Assembly (NCBI RefSeq): GCF_002210435.1
Contig: NZ_MZMV01000007.1
Span: 1 to 64,000 of the forward strand
Direction of reading: 5' to 3'
DNA length: 64,000 nucleotides
Source: Micromonospora wenchangensis
Lineage (GTDB): Bacteria > Actinomycetota > Actinomycetes > Mycobacteriales > Micromonosporaceae
Shown here in pieces: positions 7,379-17,006 of this stretch. The position numbers were made by a program, and so were the translations under genes. Within the stretch, counting starts at the first letter, position 1; the number at the start of each line of letters is the position of its first letter. Below the pieces are notes generated by a model, which saw only the letters and a program-made list of their open reading frames with translations, ran no database searches and had not been told where the DNA came from.

Positions 7379-8128
7379 TCAGGATGCGGTCGAGCGGCGG
7401 GGCCGGCGGTCCAGTTCGGCGGCCTCCCGGAGGGTGGGCGCGGTGCCGCCCAGGTGCGCCGGCTGCCACCAGGAGTCGTCCGGGCCGGCCGGCTTGTCGG
7501 GGTACTCCTGCTGGGCCCGGTCGACGAGCGCGGTCAGCCGGGTCTTCAGCTCCGCCGTCATCGTGTTGGCGTCCGGGTATGCCGCCGGGTCCATCGGCTC
7601 GCCCAGCAGGATGGTGATCGGGGTGTGCCGCCGGGTCAGCGTCTTCGGCCGGCCCTTGGTCCAGAGCCGCTGCGTCCCCCACAGCGCCACCGGCACCAGC
7701 GGCACCTCCGCCGTCTGCGCCATCCGGGCCGCCCCGCTCTTCAGCTCCTTCACCGTGAACGAGCGGCTGATCGTCGCCTCGGGGAAGACGCCCACCACCT
7801 CGCCGCGCCGCAGCGCGTCCACGGCCGTGTTGTACGAGCCGACCCCCGCCGCCCGGTTCACCGGGATGTGCTTCATGCCGCGCATCAGCGGGCCGGACAC
7901 CTTGTGCGCGAAGACGTCGTGCTTGGCCATGAACCGCACCAGCCGCCGGGACGGGTGCGCCCCGTACCCGCAGAAGATGAAATCGAGGTAGCTGACGTGG
8001 TTGCTGGCCAGCACGGCCCCGCCGGTACGCGGGACGTGGTGGTCACCGTCGACGGTCAGACGCAGGTCGAGGACCCGGAACAGCGTCTTGGCGGTGGCGA
8101 TCACGGGCGGGTACACGAGTTCCGGCAT
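7379..8128 (-). CDS. PlsC-family 1-acyl-glycerol-3-phosphate acyltransferase
   Basis: A 249-residue acyltransferase. The catalytic block NHVSYLD (NHx4D) occurs near residue 43, followed by RFMAKHDVF, the glycerol-phosphate binding block FPEATIS near residue 115, and VPLVPVALWGTQRLW. The family transfers acyl chains to lysophosphatidate or related acceptors at the inner membrane face. No transmembrane helix is evident. The gene lies 22 bp downstream of the debranching-enzyme gene but also has its own leaderless -10 box (8135-8140), so it may be transcribed both ways. Acceptor specificity is unknown. Confidence 0.88.
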   Translation of the reverse strand: MPELVYPPVIATAKTLFRVLDLRLTVDGDHHVPRTGGAVLASNHVSYLDFIFCGYGAHPSRRLVRFMAKHDVFAHKVSGPLMRGMKHIPVNRAAGVGSYNTAVDALRRGEVVGVFPEATISRSFTVKELKSGAARMAQTAEVPLVPVALWGTQRLWTKGRPKTLTRRHTPITILLGEPMDPAAYPDANTMTAELKTRLTALVDRAQQEYPDKPAGPDDSWWQPAHLGGTAPTLREAAELDRRPRRSTAS

Positions 8129-8134
8129 CCGCGT

Positions 8135-8140
8135 ACCTTA
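8135..8140 (-). promoter_or_regulatory. -10 box of a leaderless promoter for the PlsC gene
   Basis: Read on the minus strand, TAAGGT lies 6 nt before the ATG at 8128 and no ribosome-binding site is present. It is inside the 22-bp gap and the end of the upstream gene. Confidence 0.4.
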
Positions 8141-8150
8141 CCCCGCACCG

Positions 8151-10211
8151 TCAGTCGGCCAGTTGGTGCAGATCGAGGCGGCCCCGGGCGAAGGCGTCCA
8201 CCCGTCCCCAGCGACCCGGGATGTCCAACACCTCGATCCGTCCCATCCCGACCGGCAGCACCGGCTCCACCGCCAGGTGCCCCTCGTGCGGCTCCAACCC
8301 GAGCATGGTGCGCAGCAGCAGCAGCGGCGCCCCCGTCGACCAGGCCTGCGGGCTGCACGCCGTCGGGTACTCCACCGGGAACTTCGTCTGCTCCCGGGGA
8401 TAGCCGCCGAACGCCTCGGGCAGCCGCCCGTCGAAGTACGTCGCCGCGTCGAGGATGCCGCTGGCGATGGTGGCGGCCTCCTCGGCGAAGCCGTACCGCC
8501 GCAGCCCCCAGGCGATGAACGAGTTGTCGAACGGCCAGATCGTGCCGTTGTGGTAGCCGATCGGGTTGTACCGCACCTCTCCCTCGGCGAGGGTGCGCAC
8601 GCCCCAACCGGTGAACAGCCGGGGCCCGACCATGTGCCGGGCGATCTTCTCGGCCCGGTCGTGGTCGACGATCCCGCTCCACAGCAGGTGCCCGATGTTG
8701 GAGCTGAGCACGTCGCACTGCCGGCCGTCCGGGTCCAGGGCCAACGCGTAGAACTCCCCGTCGGCCACCCACCAGTCCCGGTTGAAGCGCTCCTTCAACG
8801 CCGCGGCCTCCTGCTCCAGCCGGTCGGCGAACGCCGGGTCACCCCAGAACTCCCGGGCCATCCGGGCCGCCCGCAGCTTGGCGTCGTAGGCGTACCCCTG
8901 CACCTCGCAGGTGGCCCGGGGGAACGGCGGCAGGCTGCCGTCGGCGTACGAGATGGAGTCCCAGGAGTCCTTCCAGCACTGGTTCTCCAGGCCGGTCTCG
9001 GTGTTGCGCCGCTCGTACCAGACGTAGCCGTTGCCGGCCAGGTCGGCGTAGTCGTCGATCCACCTCAACGCGGCCCGGCACTCCCGTTCCAACTCCTTGA
9101 CCAGGGCGACGTCACCGCTCCACCGCTCGTACTCGTCGAGCAGCACCACGAACAGCGGGGTGGCGTCCACCGAGCCGTAGTACGGCGAGTGCGGCTGCTC
9201 CTCGAACGCGGCAGTCTCGCCGTAGCGCATCTCGTGCAGGATGCGGCCCGGGTCCTCGTCGCGGAAGTCGTCGAACCGGCTGCCCTGTAGCGACGCCAGG
9301 ATGCGCAGCGTGGTCTTGGACAGCTCGGGGGCGAACGGCAACACCTGGAGGCAGGTCAGGATGCTGTCCCGGCCGAACATCGTCATGAACCAGGGCAGGC
9401 CGGCGGCGGGCAGGGTCTGGCCGCCGAGCGACAGTGGCGCGAACCGCAGCGCCGCCAGGTCGACCAGGCTGCGCCGGTAGGTGGCGGCCACCCGGTCGTG
9501 CTCGCTGTTGACCTTCGGGGCCTTCGCGATCCACTCCTGGAGGTCGTGCTGGAGGGCGAGCCGTTCGTTGCCGTGCGCCGTCACCCCGAGCCGCAGGTCA
9601 CGCCCCCCGGGGCCGAGCGCGAAGGTCTGCACGTCGATCTCGGCGTCCCACTGCTCGTTGGGTTCCAGGTGCACCGAGTACGCGAACCCGTTGCGGTCGT
9701 AGCGGGCCGGCCGGGACGACGAGATGACCGTCTCCCGCACGAAGTTGCCCCGCCGGTAGCCCAGCCGCAGCCGGTCGGACTCGGCCTCGGCGTACAGCTC
9801 GCCCTTCTTGTTGAGGATCTCGTCCTTGACCTGGAAGAGGTCGGCGAAGTCGGCCCCGGCGTCCATCCGGATCTCCAGGTCGACCGCCTTCTCGTCGTGG
9901 TTGAGGATGGTCAGCTTCTCGCGGAAGCTGCCGCCGACCGCCCGCTCCCGGATGATCGACAGCTTGGCGTCGACGTAGTGGGTGGCCATCCCGGGCACCA
10001 GGAAGAACCGCGCCTCGTAGTACTGGAGGTCGTCGTAGGACAGCGCGTTGAGCCGTTCCCCGTTGACCGTGAGCACCCAGCGGGACAGGAACCGCATGTC
10101 CAGGGAGAACAGCCCGGTCGGCTCGGTCGGCGTGGCCTCGATGTCACCGGTCTCCTCCGAGACGACGAACGTGTTGCCGTCCAGGATCCGGATCGTGTTG
10201 CTCTGTCCCAT
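8151..10211 (-). CDS. Glycogen-debranching-type amylo-alpha-1,6-glucosidase
   Basis: A 686-residue protein. The N-terminal ~300 residues match the glycogen-debranching N-terminal domain (GNTFVVSEETGDI, GLFSLDMRFLSRW, a beta-sandwich), followed by an (alpha/alpha)6 barrel typical of GH63/GH133-type enzymes: LPWFMTMFGRDSILT, SPYYGSVDATPLFV, WKDSWDSI, CEVQGYAYDAKLRAA, GYHNGTIWPFDNSFI and PQAWSTGAPLLLLR. The Asp in GRDS and the carboxylates of DSWDS and the later segments are candidates for catalysis. No signal peptide, so intracellular. The start is ATG 10211, overlapping the SCP2 stop (TGATG); the preceding GTG is equally in frame. It likely removes alpha-1,6 branches or acts on related storage sugars. 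Confidence 0.85.
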   Translation of the reverse strand: MGQSNTIRILDGNTFVVSEETGDIEATPTEPTGLFSLDMRFLSRWVLTVNGERLNALSYDDLQYYEARFFLVPGMATHYVDAKLSIIRERAVGGSFREKLTILNHDEKAVDLEIRMDAGADFADLFQVKDEILNKKGELYAEAESDRLRLGYRRGNFVRETVISSSRPARYDRNGFAYSVHLEPNEQWDAEIDVQTFALGPGGRDLRLGVTAHGNERLALQHDLQEWIAKAPKVNSEHDRVAATYRRSLVDLAALRFAPLSLGGQTLPAAGLPWFMTMFGRDSILTCLQVLPFAPELSKTTLRILASLQGSRFDDFRDEDPGRILHEMRYGETAAFEEQPHSPYYGSVDATPLFVVLLDEYERWSGDVALVKELERECRAALRWIDDYADLAGNGYVWYERRNTETGLENQCWKDSWDSISYADGSLPPFPRATCEVQGYAYDAKLRAARMAREFWGDPAFADRLEQEAAALKERFNRDWWVADGEFYALALDPDGRQCDVLSSNIGHLLWSGIVDHDRAEKIARHMVGPRLFTGWGVRTLAEGEVRYNPIGYHNGTIWPFDNSFIAWGLRRYGFAEEAATIASGILDAATYFDGRLPEAFGGYPREQTKFPVEYPTACSPQAWSTGAPLLLLRTMLGLEPHEGHLAVEPVLPVGMGRIEVLDIPGRWGRVDAFARGRLDLHQLAD

Positions 10212-10582
10212 CACCGCACCTCCCGATGGTGGAGCCGGCGCGGCCCCTGCGCGTCCGGGGAACCGGGGAAGATCCGTTCGATCTGCACCACCAGCCGGGC
10301 GTCACCGGTCACCGTCATGTCGCCGCGCAGCACCGCCGCCAGGCCGTTCTCCCGCCCCGCGGCCATCTCCTCGAACAGCGCCGGCGTGGTGCCGATGACC
10401 GTGTCGGCCTCCCGGTCCTCCTGGCTGACCGTGAGCCTGCCCCGGTCCACCCGCAGCAGCCAGTGGGTGGTCTGCGCCCCCTCGTGCAGATCGAAACGCA
10501 CCGTCCCGGCCGCCTTGTCCAGCAGCGGTTCGTGATCCCGCCGGTTCAGGCTCTCGAAGAACCTCGTGGTCGCGTCCACCAT
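10211..10582 (-). CDS. SCP2 sterol-binding-fold protein
   Basis: A 123-residue protein with an SCP2-like fold: AAGTVRFDLHEGAQTTHWLLRVDRGRLTV in pieces, TVIGTTPALFEEMAAGRENG, LAAVLRGDMTVTGDARLVVQIERIFPG. Such proteins bind hydrophobic ligands. The start was set at ATG 10582, which has GGGGGAGAGG upstream; a longer frame would run through a 21-bp tandem repeat and is unlikely to be coding. It is the first gene of a minus-strand operon with the debranching enzyme (TGATG coupling) and PlsC. Why a lipid-binding protein sits with a glucan enzyme is not evident. Confidence 0.82.
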   Translation of the reverse strand: MVDATTRFFESLNRRDHEPLLDKAAGTVRFDLHEGAQTTHWLLRVDRGRLTVSQEDREADTVIGTTPALFEEMAAGRENGLAAVLRGDMTVTGDARLVVQIERIFPGSPDAQGPRRLHHREVR

Positions 10583-10603
10583 CGGGCCCTCTCCCCCGTC
10601 GTC

Positions 10604-10645
10604 GCATCGACCTGCCGGTACCCGGCATCGACCTGCCGGTACCCG
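10604..10645. repeat. Perfect 21-bp tandem direct repeat upstream of the SCP2 operon
   Basis: Two perfect head-to-tail copies of a 21-bp unit (10604-10624 and 10625-10645), each containing GCATCGACCTGCCGGTACCC. The period of two helical turns and the place 22 bp upstream of the start suggest paired activator or repressor sites, or a promoter region; this is inference. Confidence 0.75.
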
Positions 10646-10712
10646 CACGGGGTCCCCGCCCCGCCCGGCGTCAACCTCGCCCGGATCGGGTGAGCCCGAC
10701 CGGCACGCACGA

Positions 10713-10750
10713 CGACGCCGGCCCCCGGACGGTTCCGGGGGCCGGCGTCG
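10713..10750. terminator. Long hairpin downstream of the CBS protein gene
   Basis: A 17-bp perfect stem: CGACGCCGGCCCCCGGA (10713-10729) with its complement at 10734-10750 around a 4-nt loop. It lies 12 bp after the CBS gene stop on the minus strand. Confidence 0.75.
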
Positions 10751-10762
10751 GTGCGACGGACG

Positions 10763-11179
10763 TCAGTTGTTGGGGTCGTCGGCGCTGATGTCGGCGAGCA
10801 CCGACTGGGGTTCCCGTTCCACCGCGAGGTCACCCACCGACACCAGGCCCACCAGCCGACCGTCGTCGACCACCGGCAACCGGCGTACGGCGTAGGTGCG
10901 CATCAGGTCGGCGGCGGCGACCGCGTCGTCGTACTGGCTGACCGTGATCACGTCCCGGCTGATGATCTCCTGGAGCCGGGTGCGGTCCGGGTCGCGGTCC
11001 TCGGCGACCCCCCGCACGGTGATGTCCCGGTCCGTCACGATTCCGACGACGTCGTCGCCGTTGGTCACCACCACGTCGCCGATCGCGCTGTGCCGCATCT
11101 CCTGCGCGGCGGCGGCGAGGGTGTCGTTGCCGTCCATCGTCACCAACCGGGTCGTCATGAACTCTCCGACCGTTGTCAT
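10763..11179 (-). CDS. CBS-pair domain protein
   Basis: A 138-residue protein made of two CBS motifs in tandem: residues ~8-58 (TTRLVTMDGNDTLAAAAQEM... GDVVVTNGDDVVGIVTDRDI) and ~72-130 (SRDVITVSQYDDAVAAADLM... RRLPVVDDGRLVGLVSVGDLA). CBS pairs bind adenine nucleotides and act as energy or stress sensors; stand-alone versions are often hypoxia- or stress-induced in actinobacteria. Cytoplasmic. The ATG at 11179 has GGGGAGCA upstream. It is a single-gene unit ending in a strong hairpin. Confidence 0.9.
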   Translation of the reverse strand: MTTVGEFMTTRLVTMDGNDTLAAAAQEMRHSAIGDVVVTNGDDVVGIVTDRDITVRGVAEDRDPDRTRLQEIISRDVITVSQYDDAVAAADLMRTYAVRRLPVVDDGRLVGLVSVGDLAVEREPQSVLADISADDPNN

Positions 11180-11243
11180 GGTGCTCCCCTCTCGGTGTCG
11201 GCACGGCGGTCTACCCGCCGACCCCGAGCAGGTAACACCCTGC

Positions 11244-12509
<1,266 letters not shown>

Positions 12510-12517
12510 GACGCCGG

Positions 12518-13864
12518 TCAGCCGACGTGGTCGGTCACCTCGCCGAGCCCGGAGGCGACCAGCTCGTCCCGGATCGCCGCCGCGTCGCCCTCGATGACCA
12601 GGGTCAACGCCTCCGGGTGCAGGTGGGTGGCGGCGGCCGCGGAGACCTGCGCGACGTCGGCGGCGAGCAGCGCCTCCCGCAGCCGGGCGTGGTAGTCGTC
12701 GGGCAGGTCGTGCACGACCAGGGTGGTCAACGCCGAGGCGATCGCCCGGGGGCTCTGCAACTCGACCGAGAGCTGCCCGGCCCGCCAGGACCGGGCCACC
12801 GCCAACTCGTCCTCGGTCACCCCGCCGGCCCGGGTACGGCTGATCTCGCCGACCGCCTCGACCAGGGCCGGCGCGGTCACCGCCGTCTGCACGCCGGAGC
12901 TGACCGCGAACCGGCCGAACCGGCGGGACGAGGCGAAGTCGCCCCGGATGCCGTACGTGTAGCCGCGTACCTCGCGGATCAGGTGGTTGAGCCGGGAGGT
13001 GAACGCCCCGCCCAGCACGGTGCCGGCGAGCGTCATCGGCACGTGGTCGGGGTGGGCGCGGTGCGGCGCCGGGTGCCCCAGCCGCAGCGTGGACTGCACC
13101 GAGCCGGGCCGGTCCACCAGGATGATCCGCCGACCGGCGGGCAGCGGCACCTCGATCGGGCCGCCCTGCTCGGCGGGGCCGCCGCCGGTGCCGGCGAACG
13201 CCGCCGCGCCCAGCGCGTCGAGGTCGAGGCGGTCCAGGTCACCGGCGACGATCAGGGTGCCGGGACGCAGGAACCACTCGGAGTGGAAGACGGTGACGTC
13301 CTCCACGTCGAGGCCGGCCACCGAGCCGGGGTCGCCGTAGAGCGGGCGGCCCCACCTGTTGTCCGCGCCGAACAGGTCGGCGCGCAGCACCGCGTCGGCG
13401 CGCGGGCCGGGGTTGGCCCAGTCCATCCGCAGCGCGGTCGCCTCGTCGTCGCGGACCCGGCGCACGTCGTCGGGGTCGAGCCGGGGCGTCCGCACCGCCT
13501 CGGCGAGCAGTTCCACCGCCGCGCCGAGCCGGTCCACCGGCACCTGGACGCTGACCTGGAAGCTGTCCCAGTCCAGCCCGGTGGCCAGTTCGGTGCCGAG
13601 GCCCTCGACGGCCAGCGCGAACGCGGTGGCGTCCCGCTGCGCGGTGCCCTCCTCCAGCGCCTTGGCCAGCACCGCGCCGAGGCCCTCCTTGCCTACCGGT
13701 TCCCGGCCGGCACCCGCGTCGAGCAGCAGCAGCGCGACGGCGAGGTTCTGGCCGGGCAGGTGCGCGGCGACCACCCGGCCACCGGCGACGTCCCGCCGGA
13801 CCACGCTCGGGAACCGGTACGGGCGGGCGGTGCCCGGACCCGGCCGGGTGGTGATCAGCGTCAT
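12518..13864 (-). CDS. M16-family protein without catalytic site
   Basis: A 448-residue member of the M16 (pitrilysin/processing-peptidase) family. The region corresponding to the zinc motif reads KEGLGAVLAKALEEGT and lacks HxxEH, so it cannot bind zinc there. The R/Y-containing C-terminal half that contributes to substrate binding is kept (SRLNHLIREVRGYTYGIRGDF). It starts at ATG 13864 within the stop of the catalytic partner (ATGA), so the two are probably made as a heterodimer, like mitochondrial processing peptidase alpha/beta. Cytoplasmic; no signal peptide. Substrate unknown. Confidence 0.87.
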   Translation of the reverse strand: MTLITTRPGPGTARPYRFPSVVRRDVAGGRVVAAHLPGQNLAVALLLLDAGAGREPVGKEGLGAVLAKALEEGTAQRDATAFALAVEGLGTELATGLDWDSFQVSVQVPVDRLGAAVELLAEAVRTPRLDPDDVRRVRDDEATALRMDWANPGPRADAVLRADLFGADNRWGRPLYGDPGSVAGLDVEDVTVFHSEWFLRPGTLIVAGDLDRLDLDALGAAAFAGTGGGPAEQGGPIEVPLPAGRRIILVDRPGSVQSTLRLGHPAPHRAHPDHVPMTLAGTVLGGAFTSRLNHLIREVRGYTYGIRGDFASSRRFGRFAVSSGVQTAVTAPALVEAVGEISRTRAGGVTEDELAVARSWRAGQLSVELQSPRAIASALTTLVVHDLPDDYHARLREALLAADVAQVSAAAATHLHPEALTLVIEGDAAAIRDELVASGLGEVTDHVG

Positions 13865-15153
13865 CGGGTCTCCTCCGGCAGGTAGGTCAGGGTCACCCGG
13901 TCGGCCGGGGTGAGCACGTCGGCGGCCAGCTCGGCGATCTGCCCGGCGGTCACCGACAGCCAGCCGGGCAGCCGGTCGGCGGTCCTCGCCGGGTCGCCGA
14001 ACTGGGTGGCGTACCGGCCGAGCGCGTCGGCCCGGCCGTCCACCGTGGACATCTGCCGCCACCAGGCGGTGCTGAGCAGGGCCTTGGCCCGGTCGAGTTC
14101 GGTGGCGGTGACCGGCACGGTGGCGAGTTCGTCGACCACCTCGGCGACCCCGGCGGCGAGCCGTTCGGCGCTCACCCCGGGGCGGGCGGTGGCGGTGGCG
14201 ATCACCGGTGCCGGTGCGTGCGCCAGGTCCACCCCGTACGCCCCGACGAGGTCGGGTTGGGCGAGCCGTTCGCCGTCGGCGAGCCGCTGGTAGAGCCGGC
14301 TGCCCCGGCCGCTGCCGAGCACGGTGGCGGCCACCGTGGCCACGTCGTAGCCGGTGCTGCCGAACGGGTGGGTGCGGTGTGCGACGTAGACCCGGGCGGC
14401 CGGCACGTCGGCGGTGACCGTCTCGACGGCGGGTCGACCGGTGCCGGCGACCGTGTGCCCGTCCGGCGCGGCCGGGATGTCACCGCGGGCCGGGATCGCC
14501 CCGAAGTACCGCTGCGCGAGCGTGAACACCTCGGCGGCGGTGGCGTCGCCGACCACGGTCAGCACGGCGTTGTCGGGCGCGTAGTAGGTCTGGTGGAACG
14601 CCTGGAAGGTGGCCAGGTCGGCGGCGTTCAGGTCGGCCATCGACCCGATCGTCGCGTGGTGGTAGGGGTGACCCGGCGGGTAGAGCAGCGGGAGCAGCCG
14701 CAGCCAGGCGTCGCCGTACGGGACGTTCTCGTAGCGTTGCCGCCGCTCGTTCTTGACCACGTCCCGCTGGTTGTCCAGGGTCTCCTGGGTGAGCGCGGGG
14801 ACCAGCCCGCCCATCCGGTCGGCCTCCAGCCACAGGGCCAGTTCGAGGTGTTCGGCCGGGACGGTCTCGAAGTAGTTCGTCCGGTCCGGGTTGGTGGTGG
14901 CGTTGAGCGAGCCACCGGAACCCTGGATCAGTTTCATGTGTTCGGTCTTGGCGACGTTGACCGAGCCCTCGAACATCAGGTGCTCGAAGAGGTGGGCGAA
15001 GCCGGTCTGTCCCGTCGGCTCGTGCCGGGAGCCCACGTCGTACCAGAGGTTGACCGCGACCGCCGGGGCGGTGCGGTCCTCGCTCACCACCACGCGCAGG
15101 CCGTTGTCCAGTCGGGTCGTCTCGATGGGCCAGGGGTAACCGCTGTCGGGCAT
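13861..15153 (-). CDS. M16-family zinc metallopeptidase (catalytic subunit)
   Basis: A 430-residue peptidase with the inverted zinc motif HxxEH in GFAHLFEHLMFEGS near residue 55 and the downstream Glu in NERRQRYENVPYGDA. Later segments (AFHQTYYAPDNAVLTVVGD, GSGRGSRLYQRLADGERLA) are standard M16 features. It lies first in a two-gene operon with a catalytically dead M16 partner, and the pair probably forms a clamshell dimer that degrades or processes peptides in the cytoplasm. ATG 15153 follows a -10-like TAGCGT by 6 nt with no ribosome-binding site, suggesting leaderless translation. Confidence 0.92.
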   Translation of the reverse strand: MPDSGYPWPIETTRLDNGLRVVVSEDRTAPAVAVNLWYDVGSRHEPTGQTGFAHLFEHLMFEGSVNVAKTEHMKLIQGSGGSLNATTNPDRTNYFETVPAEHLELALWLEADRMGGLVPALTQETLDNQRDVVKNERRQRYENVPYGDAWLRLLPLLYPPGHPYHHATIGSMADLNAADLATFQAFHQTYYAPDNAVLTVVGDATAAEVFTLAQRYFGAIPARGDIPAAPDGHTVAGTGRPAVETVTADVPAARVYVAHRTHPFGSTGYDVATVAATVLGSGRGSRLYQRLADGERLAQPDLVGAYGVDLAHAPAPVIATATARPGVSAERLAAGVAEVVDELATVPVTATELDRAKALLSTAWWRQMSTVDGRADALGRYATQFGDPARTADRLPGWLSVTAGQIAELAADVLTPADRVTLTYLPEETR

Positions 15154-15159
15154 GACCCG

Positions 15160-15165
15160 ACGCTA
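15160..15165 (-). promoter_or_regulatory. -10 box of a leaderless promoter for the M16 operon
   Basis: Minus-strand TAGCGT is 6 nt upstream of ATG 15153 and there is no ribosome-binding site. Confidence 0.4.
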
Positions 15166-15352
15166 TCCGATCTCCACGCCCCGGTGGCGACGTGTCAGCA
15201 CCCGGCCACGCCGGGGGGTCGACCGCCCGGACGGGGAGGCCCGCCCCCCTGACCGGCCCGACGGTGCCGACGGTGCGGTGTCCGCCGGCGTCGACACCGC
15301 CGGGATGGGCGACATCGGGTCGGTCAGGGGGGCGGGCCAGCCGCCGGACGGG

Positions 15353-15568
15353 TCAGTCGGGGGGTTCGATCGGGGGGACGGTCTCTTCGGAGGTGCGGTG
15401 CTCCAGCACCGTGTCGGGGGCGGCCCCCTGGTCGGCCTCGCGGAGGTCCGACTCGGCGAGGATCGCCTCGGCCTGGGCCTGCGGGTCGTCGCTGCCGACC
15501 GCTGCCTCCTCGGGCAGCAGGTGGGCCCGCGACTCCACCCGGTCCTGATCGCTCTGCAACTGGGTCAT
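15353..15568 (-). CDS. Small acidic conserved hypothetical protein
   Basis: A 71-residue acidic protein beginning MTQLQSDQDRVESRAHLLPE, with a helical stretch (DDPQAQAEAILAESDLREAD) and a short acidic-proline tail. I recognise it only as a type of small actinobacterial protein with no known function. The ATG at 15568 follows TAACAG by 7 nt, so it may be leaderless; a longer frame up to 15619 is possible but adds an Arg-rich segment of poor coding quality. Confidence 0.65.
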   Translation of the reverse strand: MTQLQSDQDRVESRAHLLPEEAAVGSDDPQAQAEAILAESDLREADQGAAPDTVLEHRTSEETVPPIEPPD

Positions 15569-15660
15569 GCGCACCCTGTTACCCAGTCGCCACGCCCGCC
15601 ACGCCGGTGCACCCGCCACCCAGGTGCACGGCCCCCGCCCGCGCGCCGGCCCCGCCGGGG

Positions 15661-16815
15661 TCAGCGGAACGGTCCGCGCACCTCGTAGGTGATGCCACCT
15701 GCGGAGATCCCGGCCGTGCCGCGCTGGGAGGAGAAGTAGAGCCGGCTGCCGTCCGGGGAGAACGCCGGACCGGTGATCTCCGACGAGGACTGCCCGGTGA
15801 TCCGCAGGAACGGCGTCACCACCCCGCTCGGGGTGATCATGTTGATCTCCATGTTGCCGCCGTCCTCGGCGACGTAGAGGTCACCGGAGCGGGTGCCGGT
15901 GATGTTGTCCACCCCGGTCAGCGGGGCGGTGCCGCCGGTCACCAGCGAGTCGTCGTACGCCAGGTCGATGCGCTGGCCGACCGCGTCGTACGCCCAGACC
16001 CGGTTGTCGCCCTTGGTGGTGAACCAGCAGGTGCCGTCGGCGTACCAGCAGCCCTCGCCGCCGGTGAACCGCTTCGCCCCGGCGACCTGGTCGCGGGTCG
16101 CCGTCGGCGAGCCGTCCGGGTCGGGCACCCGGGCCCAGCTCACCGCGCCGCTGGTGGCGGTGCCGGCGACCAGCACCTCCAGGGTGCCGGCGGAGAGGTC
16201 GCCCCAGACGGTGGGGCGGAACCGGTAGAAGCAGCCGTCGGTCTCGTCCTCGGTCAGGTAGACCACCTGGCGGACCGGGTCGGCGGCCGCCGCCTCGTGC
16301 TTGAACCGGCCCAGCGCCGGGCGCTGCACCGCGGCGGTGCCGCCCTGCGGGTAGGTCTCGTAGACGAAGCCCCGGCTGATCTCCTCGCAGGACAGCCAGG
16401 TGCCCCACGGCGTCGCGCCACCGGCGCAGTTCTGGTTGGTCCCGGACAGGATGCGGTACGCCGAGGTGACCGTGCCGTCGGCGGCGAACCGTACCGCCGA
16501 CGCGCCGCCGCTCGGGGTGACCTCCGAGTTCGAGACGTAGATCCACCCGGTGCCGGCGGCGAAGCAGGCCCCGCCGTCGGGCGCGGGGTGCCAGGTGTAC
16601 GAGGTGCCCGGCACCGTCTGCCGGGAGCGGGCGATCACCCGGCTGGTGAAGCCGGCGGGGAGTTGGATGCCGTTGCCGTCGGCGCCGCCGGGCGGCCCGT
16701 AGGGACCGGTGCCCGGTTGGGCCGGTGCGGCCGACGCGACGCCGGACCAGAGGCTGCCGGCGAAGGCGGCGGCCCCACCGGTGACGGCGGCGCGCAGGAC
16801 GGTACGACGGTCCAT
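15661..16815 (-). CDS. Secreted PhoX-like (DUF839) protein with Tat signal
   Basis: A 384-residue protein. The N-terminus MDRRTVLRAAVTGGAAAFAG and the following hydrophobic stretch ending ASAAPAQ are a twin-arginine-type signal (RR at 3-4). The mature part fits the PhoX/DUF839 beta-propeller family: GGACFAAGTGWIYVSNSE, TPWGTWLSCEE, KHEAAAADP, YLTEDETDGCFYRF, GGEGCWYADGTCWFTTKGDNRVW, GVDNITGT and EINMITPSGVVTPFL. PhoX proteins are Ca/Fe-dependent alkaline phosphatases, but many DUF839 members are uncharacterised, so enzymatic activity is uncertain. The start ATG 16815 has GGAGGTATCC upstream. Probably exported, folded, outside the cell. Confidence 0.82.
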   Translation of the reverse strand: MDRRTVLRAAVTGGAAAFAGSLWSGVASAAPAQPGTGPYGPPGGADGNGIQLPAGFTSRVIARSRQTVPGTSYTWHPAPDGGACFAAGTGWIYVSNSEVTPSGGASAVRFAADGTVTSAYRILSGTNQNCAGGATPWGTWLSCEEISRGFVYETYPQGGTAAVQRPALGRFKHEAAAADPVRQVVYLTEDETDGCFYRFRPTVWGDLSAGTLEVLVAGTATSGAVSWARVPDPDGSPTATRDQVAGAKRFTGGEGCWYADGTCWFTTKGDNRVWAYDAVGQRIDLAYDDSLVTGGTAPLTGVDNITGTRSGDLYVAEDGGNMEINMITPSGVVTPFLRITGQSSSEITGPAFSPDGSRLYFSSQRGTAGISAGGITYEVRGPFR

Positions 16816-16933
16816 CGGATACCTCCGGGGGATGCGAGCGGTGCCGCCGAAGTTACCGACGGTGGCAGTGACGGAGGTGAACGTCAGGCGAGGGTTGGCC
16901 GACGGGCGGATGAGTCCTTGCCTCCGCCTCGGG

Positions 16934-16939
16934 TACGCT
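16934..16939 (+). promoter_or_regulatory. -10 box placing transcription at the leader-peptide start
   Basis: TACGCT lies 7 nt before the GTG of the aromatic leader peptide at 16947. No ribosome-binding site is present, so the leader peptide is probably read from a leaderless transcript. No convincing -35 hexamer at 16-18 bp. Confidence 0.45.
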
Positions 16940-16946
16940 TGTCGGC

Positions 16947-17006
16947 GTGACGCGTACGTATCCATGGTTTAGGCAGCCGGCTGCGGAGCCGGTGACCTCA
17001 CCATGA
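16947..17006 (+). CDS. Aromatic leader peptide of DAHP synthase gene (MTRTYPWFRQPAAEPVTSP)
   Basis: A 19-residue ORF from GTG 16947 to TGA 17004-17006. Residues 5-8 are Tyr-Pro-Trp-Phe, so all three aromatic amino acids occur within four codons. It precedes a hairpin series and an intrinsic terminator and then the gene for the first enzyme of aromatic amino-acid synthesis. This is the layout of ribosome-mediated transcription attenuation: stalling at the aromatic codons when charged tRNA is scarce would change downstream folding. The peptide reading is direct; the mechanism is inferred by analogy with trp/phe leaders. Confidence 0.7.
   Translation: MTRTYPWFRQPAAEPVTSP

Noticed and set aside
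7454..9290. Long plus-strand frames opposite plsC and the debranching enzyme
   Set aside because: Both genes on the minus strand have unambiguous catalytic motifs, so the opposite frames are shadows.
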